23,719 bases of DNA, taken from positions 1-23,719 of the forward strand of contig CAJUAC010000045.1 in assembly GCA_910583885.1 (NCBI GenBank), written 5' to 3'. This DNA is from an uncultured Oscillospiraceae bacterium. GTDB taxonomy: Bacteria; Bacillota; Clostridia; Oscillospirales; Oscillospiraceae. This document shows positions 23,605-23,719 of this stretch, one piece after another. Both the position numbers and the translations under genes were made by a program. Positions within the stretch are counted from its first letter, which is position 1, and each line of letters begins with the position of its first letter. A model generated the notes under the pieces. The model made no database searches, was not told where the DNA came from, and saw only the letters and a list, made by a program, of their open reading frames with translations.

Positions 23605-23719
23605 ATGAACAGTCATATTTTTAGGAAGGATCAACTGGTTTCATTTGAACATCGTCTAAAGTTGGAGGAGCGGGAGAGGAGCACGATCGAGAAATACTGC
23701 CGTGATGTGAAGCAGTTTG
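23605..23719 (+). CDS. Tyrosine recombinase/integrase, N-terminal fragment (runs off window)
   Basis: The first 38 codons of a protein are present, beginning MNSHIFRKDQLVSFEHRLKL and including EERERSTIEKYCRDVKQF. The pattern of a helix followed by ERSTIEKYCRDVKQF is the SAM-like core-binding domain at the start of XerC/D-type and phage integrases (typical ...S..Ti..Y..dl..F). The catalytic domain lies outside the window. The ATG at 23605 has CGGAGG 8 bases upstream. Being next to a phage fibre gene, it may belong to a mobile or invertible element. Confidence 0.75.
   Translation, partial: MNSHIFRKDQLVSFEHRLKLEERERSTIEKYCRDVKQF

Noticed and set aside
22050..23719. A diversity-generating retroelement around the fibre gene
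   Set aside because: No reverse transcriptase gene and no template repeat are visible in the window.
1..23719. CRISPR arrays, tRNA or rRNA genes
   Set aside because: No regularly spaced direct repeats and no recognisable tRNA or rRNA sequence were found by eye.

Overview
The window looks like chromosome from a high-GC, spore-forming Clostridia relative, probably an Oscillospiraceae-type gut anaerobe. This is inferred from the AddAB nuclease (the Firmicutes form of RecBCD), a spore-protease (gpr) remnant, a CD1871A-type CXXC mini-protein, a Firmicutes-style LexA box and the strong GGAGG ribosome binding sites. No rRNA, tRNA or CRISPR array was seen.

Positions 1-16866 are dense, intact core genome. 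A polyamine ABC transporter operon (potA-potB-potC-potD, minus strand, potD cut by the window edge) has a strong promoter and a hairpin-rich leader. Upstream of it lies a three-gene minus-strand operon: a radical SAM DNA repair/modification protein, a small VOC protein and the DUF4130/TIGR03915 partner of the radical SAM enzyme. Its promoter overlaps a good LexA box, so it is predicted to belong to the SOS response. A divergent Crp/Fnr regulator follows. Next come two TSUP (TauE/SafE) anion exporters on either side of rsmA/ksgA; rsmA and the second exporter are divergently transcribed from mirror-image extended -10 promoters. The second exporter leads into addB-addA, which ends at two interlocked terminator hairpins.

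Positions about 16960-18800 are a graveyard, visibly richer in A+T. It holds a serine recombinase fragment, an apparently intact XRE regulator, a gpr remnant joined in frame to a SLOG-family remnant exactly at a perfect 32-bp palindrome, a decayed IS630-type transposase and a scrap of a small gene.

Positions 18811-20432 hold a tidy minus-strand redox operon: a lipoprotein thioredoxin (TlpA-like), a 50-residue CXXC membrane protein and a NapH-like 4Fe-4S membrane protein, closed by a clear terminator. Upstream of it are a frameshifted HipA-like kinase remnant and a 5'-truncated IS5-family transposase.

The right end carries an isolated phage-type tail-fibre/knob protein and the first 38 codons of a tyrosine recombinase, so the window probably ends at the edge of a mobile or invertible unit. 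Functions are assigned from recognised motifs; no database search was run.
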